Source: Margaritifera margaritifera (lineage: Eukaryota; Mollusca; Bivalvia; Unionida; Margaritiferidae). Taken from it: DNA of 64,000 nucleotides. This document shows positions 47,158 to 59,935 of the stretch, in pieces (within the stretch, counting starts at the first letter, position 1; every line of letters starts with the position of its first letter). The position numbers were made by a program, and so were the translations under genes. The notes beneath the pieces were generated by a model. The model saw only the letters and a list, made by a program, of their open reading frames with translations. It did not search any database and was not told the DNA's origin. The stretch covers positions 62,001 through 126,000 of the forward strand of contig JAQPZY010001423.1 of NCBI GenBank assembly GCA_029931535.1. Reading direction: 5' to 3'.

Positions 47158-48060
47158 AAGTGAACGAGTCTCTTGAAAGAAATTACGCTCTACTGTCAAA
47201 AAAAATGTTGTAGGAATTTAAAAGAAATCTGTTTGTTCCTGCCTTTTATCTTTTTTAACTGCTGAATATTGAAATAATCTCATATGTTCTTGAGAAACTC
47301 CAACATAACAAATTCGGTAACAAAAATATTTTCTTACATGTTTAAGTTAATATGTTCATAAAATAAGTGCAATACAAAAAACTTTGTCATGGCTTTTGAC
47401 CTTAAATCCAATGTCACGGATAGAAGATCACTGAACTTGTCTCTGATTCTGTTAAGATATACCCACATGCTAATTTGGTTTAATCCATAATTAATATTGT
47501 TTTAACAATAAAAGCAAGTTATTGAACTAACATCATTCTAAGTTTTCTTCCAATATATCCACAAACTGGATTTGATAAAAATGTATTCCTATTTGTGTTA
47601 CCATGCTCATATCACGGATAAAATCTGAGTGCTATCAACTCGTTTAATGAAAAGCAATGAAATATGTCTAGCCAACATTCATTGGTATAGACACAAGTCA
47701 CTGTGTTCATAAGCTCCATGAAGTACAAAATTGCAAGCAATGAACATTGACTGACAGCCAATAAACTAATGCATAAAAGATATTCCAAAGGCAGCCATTT
47801 TGGAGGTTAGATCAGCATCATTTTAGAAAAAGGATCCACTAGATATTGCAAGAAGTGTCTTAGTGAAAAAACAAACAAAAAACCCAACAACAAACATGTT
47901 GAAACAACCATCGATTCAGGAGTAGTAGCCGCAAGATTTTATTGATTATCACAGTGGAGGCGATATGGGGATATCATATCTGCATAATTTTCATTCCGGA
48001 CCACCTACGACCAACTACATATCATAACCAGAATGTAATCAGTAATTACAAAGCTTGCCT
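47158..48060 (+). mobile_element. Diverged array element of the GGCCATATTGGATGTCAGA family
   Basis: The start GAACGAGTCTCTTGAAAG and ACGCTCTACTGTC matches 27325 and 40978. A decayed part follows, and then a recognisable unit near 47790-48010 with CAGCCATTTTGGAGGTTAG and TGCAAGAAGTGTCTTAGTG. Confidence 0.6.
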
Positions 48061-48779
48061 CTGCAAAGGTTTTAATAAGTCTCCAGCAGCTGCTGCAAAC
48101 ATTATTTATCATGCAGAAAATTAGATCAGACTAAAGTGATCTTGACAAGTAAATGTAGGTCAATTTACTAACAAAAAAAAAGTATTTTTAGGGGCAATTT
48201 TTTTATTGTTACATGTACATTGTTTTAACTTAAACATTCAATTGGCACTATATAGCCAATATTGTACTATGTGCCATTAAAATAAATAAATAAACACACA
48301 CACACAGACACAAAATCATACATACATATAGCTGTAACAGGGCAAATAAGACATAAAACATTAAAAAAAGAGCATTCATTTCTATTATATACAAATGGAG
48401 GCACTGTAAATGAGTTTCTAAAAAGCAGAGATTAATTTCTTTTTCTTCTTTTAAATAATTCTTCCCAAAGTCTGCTTCAGAAACTATTATCACTGTCCAC
48501 TTCTAGAAGCCAGATTTTACTGGGAGCAAGTTATTGGCTTTTAGTAACCTTCGAGTGACAACCAGTATTACAAGCATTGAACATGCTTCAGTAATTATCT
48601 TGATTAGCCACTTAAGCTGAAGCCTCACATGAAAAGTCCACTCATTTAATTCCTATACTCATTCAGATAGACAATATACAGTTAACCAGCTGAGGATAAA
48701 CCTATCACAATAAATAATGTACAGACATTAATATGGCAAGTTTACCATTAAATAAACACATTTCTACTTCCAACTGCAC

Positions 48780-49830
48780 TAGTCAGAAAGGGCCTTCTGT
48801 GTAGGATAGGATGTATATAGCATGGAAAATTTGATGTGGTCATGAGCTAACACAAATACTGAACCTATGTTAGTAAAGCATAAAATGTAGGTAATAGTGA
48901 CCTTTTTATTGTAAGGGTTTAGTATTAACAGATGCATCTAATTATCATGTTTCCTGATTTGAATTTAAACAGCACCCTGTAAATATAGGCCATAGAGATC
49001 TGTTTTGTAATAAGAGTGCAGCACTCATCAAGATGCATCCCCTCACCATGTTTCTTTATGCTAGGAAGGACAGTATACATATAGCATGCCCAAAATTGGT
49101 GTGGTCATTAGCTTAAACACAAAAAACTTAAACAAACCCAGCAAAAGATGAAGTATAATATTCATCAAGCTGCATCCCCTCAACAGGTTTCATGATTCTG
49201 GACATGCAAAAAACCTATGTGGTTATGAGCTCAGTGCAAAACTTAACCTAAGCCAGTAAACTATGAAATGCAAGTCACATTTACCTTTGTTTTTGTACGT
49301 GTGGTACCAACAGAAGAAGTATAAAATAACCAAGTTTAGTTATTCTAAGAACAACATTTAAAACACAAAATCTAACCAGTCAGTTTTGAGTGAAATATGG
49401 GTCACAGTGACCTACTTTTGTGATGGAGTTCTAGTACTCATTAAGATGCATCCTCTCACAGAGTTTTTGATTCCAGGTAGAACAGTATGTATACAGGCTG
49501 TAAATGTAAAAATGTGACGAGGGTGTACTACTCGTAAAGATTTGTCCCCTCACCAAGATTTTATGATTCCAGGTATAACAGTATGTATAAAGGTTGCAAA
49601 AAGCATATGTGGTCCAGAGCTAAATGCAAAATTGTAAATGTAGGTCAGAGTGACATTCTTTTATTGTAAGTGTGTGGTACTAATAGTTTGATGATTCAAG
49701 CATGATCAAAGCTTAAGAAAAGCTTAAAACAAAATTGAACCAAACTGTGAAACATGTATCACAGGGACCTACTTTTGTGATCATGCAGCACTCACCAAGT
49801 TTCACAGGGTACAAAAAACCTGAGCTAAGT
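48780..49830 (+). repeat. Array of about 170-bp units (AAGATGCATCCCCTCACC family)
   Basis: Four or five units carry variants of CATCAAGATGCATCCCCTCA, TTTATGATTCCAGGTATAAC, AGTATGTATA and GTGACCTACTTTTGTGAT. No terminal signature was clear. No coding frame. Confidence 0.7.
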
Positions 49831-50089
49831 GCAAAAAACTTAACCATGAATATACAAATAATGTACATCTATGCATAATGTTAGCTCCCTTCCCAAGGGG
49901 GTAGGTGCTCTGAAACCCACTCCAAACTGTTGCCTAAGGCATGGGAAGAAAGAATAGTTGAGATGCTGTGATGCTTTACATATGTATATGCTTTTATATA
50001 TGCTGATACCAGGGTTGTTCAATAGCTCCCCTCAACTTTGTTAAAAAATAGAAGTGTTTTCGTGACCCCCCACCCCACCCCCCCCAAAA

Positions 50090-50836
50090 AAAACAAAACT
50101 GATATGACCATTTGCTCAAGAGAAGCAATGAGAAGATTTCAATATGGCCACCTTGGCAGCTATGTAAGATTTCAGATTAGCACCATTTTCATTTAGGACC
50201 ATACACATGACATTGGAAATCTTTCAGTGAAAACCCCCGTGTCAATAATAGGAGTAATAATAAAACTTTCAAGGCAACCATGTTTGATGTCAGACATGCA
50301 CCACTTTTATTGAGGACCAACTGCACATCATAAGAAGTCTTTAAGTGAAAACTCGATGTTGATATGATGACCCATTCCAATAAAAAGATTTTCAGGATGG
50401 CCACCATGGCAAAAATGTTGGATGTCAGACTGTGAAAAACCCATGTCAATAAAACCATCTATTCAAAAGGAATAGTGTTAAGATCTCAAGAGGATTGCCA
50501 TGGCAAACATATTGGATGTCAGATTGGCACCATTTTCATTTAGAACCAACTAGACATCATATGAAGCCTTTGAATTAAAACCCATGTTGATATGATCATC
50601 CATTCAGAAGTAGCAATTAGATTTTCCAGATGGTCACTGTGTTGGCAAAATTGGATGTCCAAGGGGTACCATTTTTATTTAATTCCATCTAGGCCTCAGG
50701 ATGAAACTGTGCTAAGTTTCATGACTTTCCTTGAAGTAGTTTAGGAAGAGTAGTGATAATCTGTGCTAACTGACAGATGAATGCTAAAGAGGCCATCGCA
50801 CAGGCTCTTCTGGTCTTCAACCAGTAGAGCTAAAAA
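50090..50836 (+). mobile_element. Array element of the GGCCATATTGGATGTCAGA family
   Basis: Four to five units of about 160 bp. The end is a hairpin, CTCTTCTGGTCTTCAACCAG, then TAGAGCTAAAAATACC, closely matching the end at 28455. It starts after a C-rich stretch at 50060-50090. Confidence 0.8.
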
Positions 50837-51195
50837 TACCAGTGATTTATCAAATGTGTTTTAGCCTTTACAAAATCACAGCAACATATGCTAGAAGCAG
50901 AACTAATTCCATAAAAGATCACAAGTTTTATCACAATAAATTATATGAAAATAGAATGAAAACTGCTGCATAAATCATGGTGTTCATGTTTAGACTTGAG
51001 ACTTCAAATATAAACAAAAATAAATGTGTATATTTTTATCTGAAAAAGGAAAGAAACTTAATAAATAATAATCAATAGGATTCTCTGATGAAATAATAAT
51101 TTACCATTATATGACAAGAGGCTCAGTATGATAAAACCATGGCAAACTCCTGACTTGAATATCAATAACATATCAGTTCATGTGTACTATGCTAG

Positions 51196-51690
51196 CAATG
51201 TCAATCTAGATTTGCCATCACGTAATGTGACACAGTTTGGTTTAATATACTAACAATGTCAAGCCAGATTTGCCATCACATAATGTGACACTGTTGGGTG
51301 TAATATTCTAACAATGTCAATCCAGATTTGCCTTCACATAATGTGACACAGTTGTAATATGCTAGCAATGTTGAGCTAGATTTGCCATCACATAATGTGA
51401 CACCATTGGGTGTTATATACTAACAATGTCAAGCCAGATCTGCCATCACATAATGTGACACCGTGTGGGTGTAATATTCTAATAATGTCAAGCCAGATTT
51501 GCCATCACATAATGTGACACTGTTGGGTGTATTATGCTAACAATGTCGAGCCAGATCTGCCATCACATAATGTGACACCGTGTGGGTGTAATATTCTAAC
51601 AATGTCAATCCAGATTTGCCATCACATAATGTGACACTGTTGGGTGTAGTATGCTAACAATGTCAAGCCACATAATGTGACACTGATGAA
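51196..51690 (+). repeat. 58-bp satellite, 8.5 units, with MITE-like core
   Basis: Units start CAATGTCAAGCCAGATTTGC and run through CATCACATAATGTGACAC and GTTGGGTGTAATATTCTAA; one unit is slightly shorter and the last is truncated. The part CCAGATCTGCCATCACATAA is nearly the same as CAGATATGCCATCACATAAT in the MITE at 62110-62297 and similar segments in the other MITE copies. Confidence 0.92.
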
Positions 51691-52024
51691 GGTAATTTTT
51701 GTTCATTCTGCTTAAGATTTCACAGCAGATCTGGAAATCATATAAAAACCTCTGAGCTCGAGCTTGAATTTTCACTTACAGCCAATCAAAAGCAACGTTA
51801 CAAAACTGAAGTCCTTTATAATTGGCTGACACAAGCTCATAAGTGTTATGCTCTTTGAGCCAAATCTGGGTCTAGAATTTAGGCATTTTAGTTATACATG
51901 ATTAAACATGGTGGTGATGCCTGGTGTACTGAACTTCAGTCTGAAGAGAAACTCAAGCCAGATAGCAATCAGAATGGTCAAATACTTCAACATGCAAAAA
52001 GTTCAAAAAGACTTTAAAAAAAAA

Positions 52025-53330
52025 AAAAAAAGAGTGCCTGATATCGCCCATGTGGCTTACATAACTTAACAGCTGTTTCATTAAGCGTGCTTATGTAGTA
52101 GCATAAGAACACGTGCTATGTAAACAGTCTCCCAAACTTTGTATGATACTGATTTTACCCATTTTACTATATCCTGATAAAAATTCTTTCTAAAGATGAA
52201 GGCATAATTAATATGCAGAGTTTCTTGCTCTTAATCAAACTCATCCAAGATGTTGATAATAATAAATCCAACAGATCAAAATTATCGCTTTAACAAGGGT
52301 AATCCCAGACAAGATGCAAAATTACCACATCAATATGCATCGATCTTGCTCATTATTGAAACAGTTCAAGATCCTGATGATAGAAGCATATAGCCTTATC
52401 AAAATCAGATCACAAATATGGCTTCCATAGTGGTAACAATCTCAGCCAATCAGATGCAGGATCACCTCATTAATATGCATGGCTCTTGCTCATTACTGAA
52501 TTCATCTGAGATTTTGATGATATAAGCATATATTCCAAGTTTGATCAAAATCGGATCAGAAATCAGGCCTCCAGAGTGCTTACAAGGTTTGCCAATCAGA
52601 TGCAAAATTATCTCATTAATATGCATAGATCTCGCTCATTATCTGGCTTCCAGAGGGGTAACAAGTTCAGCCAATCGGATTCAAGATTATCTAATTAGAT
52701 ACATGGATCTTGCTCATTAATGATTCAATCCAAGATATTGATAATATAAACCCATATTGCAAGTTTTATCACAATCAGTTCAGAAATATGGCTTCCAGTG
52801 GGGTACCAAACTCAGCCAATTAGTCAAAATATCACTCAATTAATGTGCATTGATCATGCTCATTATCAAACTTGTCCAAGATCTTAATGATATAAGCATA
52901 TATTCCAAGTCTGGTCAAAAGTGGATAAAAAATATGGCCTCCAAACTGGTAACAAACTCAGCTAATCAGATGCAAATCACCTAATTAATGTGCATGTATT
53001 TTGCTCATTATCAAACTCATCTGAGATTTTAATGATATAAGGATATATCCAAGTTTGATCAAAATCGGATAAGAAATATGGCCTCCAGAGTGGCAACAAG
53101 GTTATCCAATCAGGTGCAAAATCACCTCATTAATATGCACAGCTCTTGCTCATTATCGAACTTGTCTGAGATTTTGATGATATAAACACATATTCCACGT
53201 TTCACTGAAATCGAATCAGAAATATGGACTCCAGAGTGGTAACAAGCATTTGCTGATGGATGGATGCATGATGGATGACATACTGTACCATAAGCTCCCT
53301 CAGCCTTATGGCCACATGAGCTAAAAACAA
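52025..53330 (+). mobile_element. Array element of the CAGCCAATCAGATGCAAGAT family
   Basis: The start AAAGAGTGCCTGATATCGCC and CATGTGGCTTACATAACTTA matches 43909. Seven to eight units of about 165 bp follow. It ends with GATGACATACTGTACCATAA and CCTTATGGCCACATGAGCTA then AAAAAC. The same unit order as in the first copy is visible. Confidence 0.82.
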
Positions 53331-53362
53331 TAGAAAAACAGGACATATGAAGGATTAATGTA

Positions 53363-53490
53363 CATACTTGTGCACAAGTCAGATCCAACTGCAAACAACA
53401 TGGATTAAGTTCTGCCAGTGCATTACGCAATAGAAGATCTGGGTCTATGCTGCTTCAAGTTGTATCCAACTTGTATGCAAATATATATGG
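53363..53490. mobile_element. TA-flanked MITE, short copy with one hairpin
   Basis: TA at 53361-53362 and 53491-53492. The interior contains CCAACTGCAAACAACATGG, TCTGCCAGTGCATTACGCAA and AAGATCTGGGTCTATGC, and ends AAATATATATGG. It is 128 bp, consistent with loss of one of the two hairpins seen in 217-bp copies. Confidence 0.7.
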
Positions 53491-53959
53491 TATGTGCAAT
53501 AGCACATTCAAATCAATGACTGCTGAATTGTCAAATCAACATTTGTAAACATATTTAGCCACTACCAGTATCTGTCCTTTTTAGACAGAAATAAGGAAAT
53601 GCACATTTTAATTCTAAAAATACCCCAACAAACAGAGATATGCTTTGTTCCTTTCCTAAAGCAGAAGGCTGATTACTAGTAACTGGTTGATTAAGTTGCA
53701 CAGCATATTAGCACATGAATGACTGTTGTGAGTAAAGAGCTTTGTTCAGTGATGCACCATGGTAGCTAAATTGGGATGATCTGAGCCGGATTTGATACCA
53801 CAACCAACTTATTGTGAGTTTGGCATGCCAATCATTGTGGCTGTAACAGTTGGGCAAACTGTACAAAATCTGCCATAAAAAAATATTCAATGTGATGTTC
53901 AGTAGGTTTTTTTTAAAGAAACAGGCCCAAGATTGTTTCATCTTGGTGATATCTGCAAA

Positions 53960-54930
53960 ACAGTCACAATGCAAGAGAAGTCGGCCAAGAAATTTGAGTC
54001 AGTATGTTGAGTTCAGTAGAAATTTCTTCCAATGCTGTTGATTGAATATATGACGAACAGAACTGTTTAAACTTTTCTATATTTTTGGAATTTTCATCCG
54101 TATTTGATGCCACAACAATACTATTTGTCCAATACTGAAAGGTCTCATTGCCATGATGCTTTCTGTCAACATTGGTCAAATTCTGTTAGGTTCTTTTAGA
54201 AAAAGCTGTGCATTATGTTGTTTATTAGTACCATCATTTTTGGTGATAAAGCATGAGACATTTTTTTATTTTAAAAAATCAGAAAAAGAATGTATTGGCC
54301 ATAGTGGTAGCAATGCCGCATATATGGCCTTGGACAACCTCGCAAATAGGTACCAGACTTCACAATCCCTTCGTAACAGATTTACTTTAAACAAGCCATA
54401 TTTGAAATAAATTAACTGAATTGGAGTCCCCTCAATTTCATGCATATTAATCGATTCTGACAGATTTTTTTCCGATGAATTGCTGGTAATGGAATTTTCA
54501 TGACTCTGGAAAATACCCATACATGTACAATGTGCACTCGAGATGTGGGGAACAAATATGCATTGCCATCATCTGGCACATATGCATGTACCTTACCCAA
54601 TTATCTCTTGGAAAAAATATGGGTGCATCTGGTAAAAATTTGGGTAACTTGTTCATATTTGATGGTGAATCAGAATTATCTGCTATAAATCTGAAAAGTT
54701 TTGAATCTAGGATGCAAATGTAAAATTTGGTCAAATTCTGTAGAGTGGTTTTTGATGAGTTATTAAAGGTTTTTCTAATTTTAGTAACAACAGCCATATT
54801 TGATGGTGGATCAGCATAATTTCCACAACCTTAAAAACGTTTCTTGCCATTATACTTTCTGTCAAGTAAGGAAAAATTCTGATGAGTGTTTCTTTATTTT
54901 AGAAGATGTTTAAAAGATTTCTATTGATGC
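53960..54930 (+). mobile_element. Array of the GCCATATTTGATGGTGGAT family
   Basis: About five units with variants of CCATGATGCTTTCTGTCAA, GGTCAAATTCTGTTAGG, TTTTAGTAACAACAGCC and TTTGATGGTGGATCAGC. The overlapping open frames on both strands (54153-54797) are repeat-derived. Confidence 0.75.
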
Positions 54931-55840
54931 AGCGCTCTCAGGACTCAAGGTCCGGCATCAAATAAGCACACGATTTTCAGAGGACACCCATTTCTTATCT
55001 GTGCATGTCTGTGATGCACCTCAAGATCCCCATTACACACCCTTTTGGATCATCTGTATTTGCCAATGAAGTGTGTACTAGGATAGCATGAGCAAATACG
55101 AAGTCAGTGTGACAGAGCCCGACCTAAATGAATTGGCTGACGTCTTGCTTGAATGGTCAGCTGACCTCCAAAGGGCAGTGTGGTGTGATTGTAATATGAC
55201 AGGCCTTGCGAGAGAACACATGTAAGATCATGTATACTGGGATTAATTTTAAGAGAACAAGAGAATTTACTAAGTCCTGTGATACCATTTTCTTTTAATG
55301 GTATCACTTACAAGTCACTGCTCTTCCACATGCAACATGTTGGGTGTATCAGCTTTTTTGCTGCGACTAGTTTAAAAAGGCACTTCTGAGCATTAAAATC
55401 CACTACTTAGTATATTATGTTAGGTTTCAACTATAATATTTTACTTAAGTTTAACACGGCCATATTTGAAAATCATAAAAGCTACAGATGTATATTACCT
55501 CAAATTTGAGTGCTATTTACATGTAAATTTGTTAGGTATACATGCAAAAGCAGTGCAGATGATTTGATTTGCTACATCTTATTAACAAATCCTCTGTTGA
55601 GATTTCTCCAATAAAGTTGTACTGTTCGTGTCTTAGCAAGGGAAATAACTCTTGTGAATAAACTTCTTATGAAAAGGGGGATCACACACACACACACACG
55701 CCTTGATATTTCAAGCATTAGACACAATCAATTTTTTAATGGTTATATGCATGTTACAAAGATTAGTTTTTAAACACAAAGAATGTAAGAACTCAACATT
55801 TTTCATAGATTTCTTGTTAAATTATTAATATGATTTGTTT
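54930..55840. other. Unassigned stretch between arrays
   Basis: A somewhat more G+C-rich block (about 54930-55200, for example AGCCCGACCTAAATGAATTG) is not explained by any repeat family here and shows no convincing open frame. The remainder is A+T-rich, with a short (CA)n tract at about 55682-55700. Confidence 0.4.
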
Positions 55841-56205
55841 CCTTTTTAAAGGTTTTCCTATTTTTAGTAACTGTGTCCATGTATGATAGGGGACAGGCAT
55901 CATTTATAAAAAAACTTGAAAGCCCTCTGTGCCAGAATGCTTTCTGTCAAATTTGGTGAAATTCTGTTAAAATGATTTTTAAGAAAAAGACATTTAAAGA
56001 TTTATTTATTTTTAGTTAAGATGGTGTTCAGGCAACATTCAGGCCAGTCACTATCTGCCATAGCTGGTCGAAACTGGTTAATTAAGTGGTTTTTGAAAAG
56101 AAGTTGAAAATAGCAATTGTTGATGGACACAAGACAAAGATGCACAACAGATGCAGGGCCACACCACAAACTCTCTTGGCCTTATGGCCCGGTGAGATAA
56201 AAAGA
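55840..56205 (+). mobile_element. End part of a GCCATATTTGATGGTGGAT array element
   Basis: Two units, then GATGGACACAAGACAAAGAT and the terminal CTCTTGGCCTTATGGCCCGG then TGAGATAAAAAG, the shared 3' signature. It ends about 220 bp from exon 56427-56486. Confidence 0.75.
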
Positions 56206-56426
56206 ATTTGACAGAAACTTTTACAACTTCAAAGGGGTACATTGAAGATGTATTATGTCATGGACCAAAAACATATCCACTTGCTAGTTACCCTAAAGAG
56301 CCTCCTGTCACATGACAGTTAAAGCTAAAGCAAACTACTAAGAAAGTAATAGCAAAATATATTCAAATCTATATGATATTTGTGGTACTTCATGCTTCAA
56401 GTGCAAAAACAATGCAGAGACAAAAC

Positions 56427-56486
56427 CTGTGACCCCAGAAGTCAGTCCTGGGGAGGGACTACGGCCAAGGGATCCAACCATTGCAG
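56427..56486 (-). CDS. PICALM/SNAP91-like: AP180/PICALM-type protein, SPSPG exon (20 codons, cassette-like)
   Basis: A 60-bp exon preceded on the minus strand by TCTAATTGACAAG and followed by GTTTTG. It begins with two bases of a split codon (G+CT, Ala) and ends with one (G), so it is phase 1 at both ends and a multiple of three. It fits both the exon at 61607-61651 and that at 46089-46239 and could be included or skipped. It encodes AMVGSLGRSPSPGLTSGVT, Ser/Pro/Gly-rich and disordered, as expected for the linker before the DLDSSL region. The donor is weak, which would suit regulated inclusion. No homologous vertebrate exon comes to mind; the assignment rests on phase, composition and position. 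Confidence 0.6.
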
Positions 56487-57046
56487 CTTGTCAATTAGAA
56501 CGAGATAAAAATGTCTTATCAAGAATAGTAGGGTTCATAAGAGACAAGACATTACTTCAGACCTTACATTATATTAATTAGTTGATTGATTGATTGGTTA
56601 TTAAAACTGTACAGGCATCAAGCTCATGTGTATATAGCAATGATAATTTAGCAATATGTAATTACTCTCAATTTAAATTGATTACCAATTCTCCTCTTTT
56701 AATGAAATGAAATGACTTTCTTGTGGAGGAAAAATGGTATATAAAGGAAAGTACTACTGATAATGAAACTAGGTACGATTGCTCTTCACACAGGTATTAG
56801 TCAACTTAGAGTACAATAAAACACAGTTTTGAACAAGTGCCTCATACATAAGTAACTTTCATAATATTTTTAATGGCTTGAAAATATACTGCTCCTGAAT
56901 CAAACACTACAGTCTAGTATCATTTATCTGTCTTTTATATGATGCCAAAAATGGGAATGATTTAATAATACTCATTCACAGATTGTATCCATTTATCTGA
57001 TAATCACCTTTATCCAAAATTGTATCTGCAGTCCATTGTCAGATAA

Positions 57047-57209
57047 ACAAGAGGCCCAAATGGCTCTGATATTGCTCATCTGGGTAGTTGACATGTCAGC
57101 TTGTGAGTGCAAATTTCACGCATGTCTAGAAATTGTTGATGGGAGAGAAAAGCTTGGAGCACACAGATGCTACAATGTCTATGCTGGTGTGACTTGTCTT
57201 CTTTTCTTG

Positions 57210-57286
<77 letters not shown>
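57047..57286 (+). repeat. Array-element 5' signature followed by (TA)n
   Basis: AAACAAGAGGCCCAAATGGC and TCTGATATTGCTCATCTGGG form the 5' signature of the array elements. After about 150 bp it runs into a (TA)n microsatellite (57212-57286, with one GA interruption). No core array follows, so it is a truncated copy. Confidence 0.65.
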
Positions 57287-57288
<2 letters not shown>

Positions 57289-57336
57289 GATTACTTTCTC
57301 CGCATAAAAAGAATGCTAGTTAAACAACCAGCAGAA

Positions 57337-57510
57337 ACTGCAGTAGCTCAGTTGGAAGAACACTGGACTCATAATCCAAGGGTTGTGGGTTCGATACTGG
57401 CCAAGGTCGACTACCTCAGTGTGCCCTTGGGAAAGACACATAGCCCCCATTTCCTTGGCATGATATAGCCAATAATGTATTAAAAGTGCCATAAAACCAA
57501 TAACAACGAT
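57337..57510 (+). mobile_element. tRNA-derived SINE
   Basis: The head resembles a tRNA gene: GCAGTAGCTCAGTTGGAAGA (box A region), an anticodon-like loop CTCATAA within GGACTCATAATCC, and GGGTTCGATACTGG (box B). The body contains CCCTTGGGAAAGACACATAG and ATGATATAGCCAATAATG. It ends AAAAGTGCCATAAAACCAAT. The head has lost true cloverleaf pairing in the acceptor stem, so it is not a functional tRNA. A second tRNA-like head fragment (GGTGGCTCAGTTGTTACGG) is at 57714-57760. Confidence 0.82.
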
Positions 57511-58779
57511 CAACCCTTGGGAACTAGATCCTGATTCATAACTTGGAAAATGTTCATAGCCCAACCCACAAAATATATATACTTACTTTGATTTAGAAAA
57601 GGGGTTAATTTGTGCAGTCAGCATGGATTCCTGGGTCTTTCCTTACTTCCTGGGGCTCTGCCCTTGGAGTCATAACTTGTAAATAATTGAGATCCCCACC
57701 CAAGGGAGCTATGGTGGCTCAGTTGTTACGGTGTTGAAATTGTGCCCACCATCTGATCACGATGAATCATCTACAGATTTTTTCAGGATTTTTTTTTTAA
57801 GTAATGGGTTTCTTTGTTCTTGGTAATTAAATTTGGAAGTACTTCAAGAGGAAAGTCATATTTGTTTGGGTTGTTTTTTTACACTAATAACTAAAAATAC
57901 GAACTATACACTTAAAATAATTTGTAACTGCATTGTATATATGAAGTGCCATAAAACACTGCACTATACATGTTACAGCAAATAATTACAAATATTTCAG
58001 GCAATTTAATATGGCAATACTACTAGTAACTGTCAAACTCTATTTAACCAAACAAATCAAATTTGCTACAGAATATTCAAGACTTTCAAATGTGGTCAAA
58101 TTTTTAGCAATAATTCCCTACAAATATATTTATAAACTTGGACACAGCTTTTACAAGAAATATGTTCTTATTAAAGCAAAATCTTGTTGTTTCACATGAA
58201 TAAATACATAAAGAAATTCTTATACTTAGATAAATTTAATGTGCATCTGAGACACACATGTAAGTTTGGTTTGGTTTGCTTGAAGTATTTTGCCTAGAGG
58301 CTACATTGCATTATTAGTAAATTCCCACACAGCTTTTTTCCCTAACCCGTTCATCCACATGATTGTAACACTCAATGGCATTTTACAAACTGGTTTTATA
58401 AGAATAAGTATATTTTCAAATTATTATCAACTAAGTTACTTGTTATATTGCAATTGTGTACCTTTTTTTTTAGTTTAAATTAGAAATCATTTAATATTAA
58501 ATTTCTAACTTGTATTATATTTTTTTTTTTATAACATGTTTTTTTCTTAAATTTGTGCTCCTTGTATTCTAAAATTACTTTTTTTTTTGTTTTAAATTTT
58601 TTCTGCAATGGGAAGAACTCAGTATCACCCCAAACACTGATTAATAAATAATAGGTTACTTCCCTTCATTTCCTCTAATAAAAATTTTCAAGTAACTGGA
58701 GACATTGTACCATGTACATATATAGTTTTAATATGAAATTACAAGAATTGAATCTCTTCACGGGCAAAAAATGTTACGA

Positions 58780-59935
58780 ACACAAATTTAACTCATCAGA
58801 GATCCTGATATGAGTTTGGGTACCAAATCTTATCAAAATCTGATACATTTTTAATAGTCCTCTGTGTATGTACAAGTACGATATTTGTTAATTTGGAGAT
58901 TATTGACCAAGGGGTTTCAATGATCTCACCCTTTGTTCAAGGTATGCAGTCAGGAATTAAACTTAATGTGCAGGACCATGACCTTGACCTTTTGACTCCA
59001 AAATCAATGGGTTTCTTTATTACCATAAGTGCAAGCCATCTATAAATTTTGGTAAAGAAACTTGTTCTAGAACAAACTTTATTCTCCAAAACCCAGTTTT
59101 CTTTGAGCCACAATGGCTTTCACCTTGTGACCCCAAAATCAATAGGCCTCCGCCATACCTTAAGTGCAAGCCCTCCATAAACTTTGGTAATGGTACTGAG
59201 CTATTATGCAAAATGCATCTTCTCTCTTTCAGTCAGTGACCTTGACCTTTGGACCCCAAATTCAATAGGTTTCTTGGTTACCAGACATGCAAGTCATCTA
59301 GAAATTATGGTGAAGGTACATGGCTGAGAACCAAAATTTTTGTGCAGAATTTTTTTTTCTTTCTTTCGGTTAGAGTGATCCTGACATTCAATCTTTTAAT
59401 GCCAAAATCAATAGGGCTCTTCCTTATCCCAAGTACAAGCCATCCACAAAGTTTGGTCCAGGTCTGTGATATAGAATATTATAGTGCAGAAACCACTTTT
59501 CTTCTTATAGTTACAGTGACTTCGACCTTTTGGCCCCCAAATCAATCAGCTTATTCCTTACACCAAGTGCAAGCCATCCACAATGTTTGGTATCTGCAGA
59601 TGGTGGACAACTCGATTCATTGATCTTTTGACCCCAAAACTGATCGGGCTTTTCCTAATCGCAAGTGTAACCCATCCACAAAGTTTTTTAACTGTAAATG
59701 GTGGATAAAAAGTTATTGTGCATAAACAATTGTCCTTTTCCTTCTTTCAATTAGAGTGACTTTAACCTCTGACCTTTTAATCTGAAAGCAACAGAATTCT
59801 TCCTTACCCAAAGTGCAAGCCATCCACAATGTTTGGTATCTGCAGATGGTGGTCAACCTGAGTAACAGTGTGGAAATGAAATTGGTAACAGTCAGGATGG
59901 ATGAAAACATCGTAACATAAACAACAGTAAAATCC
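58780..59935 (+). repeat. Array of the GACCTTGACC family
   Basis: Seven or so units of about 150 bp, with CCTTGACCTTTTGACTCC, AAAATCAATGGGTTTCTT, AAGTGCAAGCCATC and CACAAAGTTTGG. Same orientation as 44640-45372. The 124-residue open frame at 59249-59623 spans units and is not a gene. Confidence 0.82.

Noticed and set aside
51196..51690. CRISPR array
   Set aside because: The units are contiguous near-identical tandem repeats without unique spacers, in a eukaryotic intron.
57337..57410. Functional tRNA gene with a CAT anticodon
   Set aside because: Box A, anticodon-like loop and box B are present, but the acceptor stem does not pair and a SINE body follows; a second copy with the same body exists at 7190.
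59249..59623. 124-codon open frame on the plus strand
   Set aside because: Spans several units of the GACCTTGACC array; the repeated words in the translation follow the DNA period.
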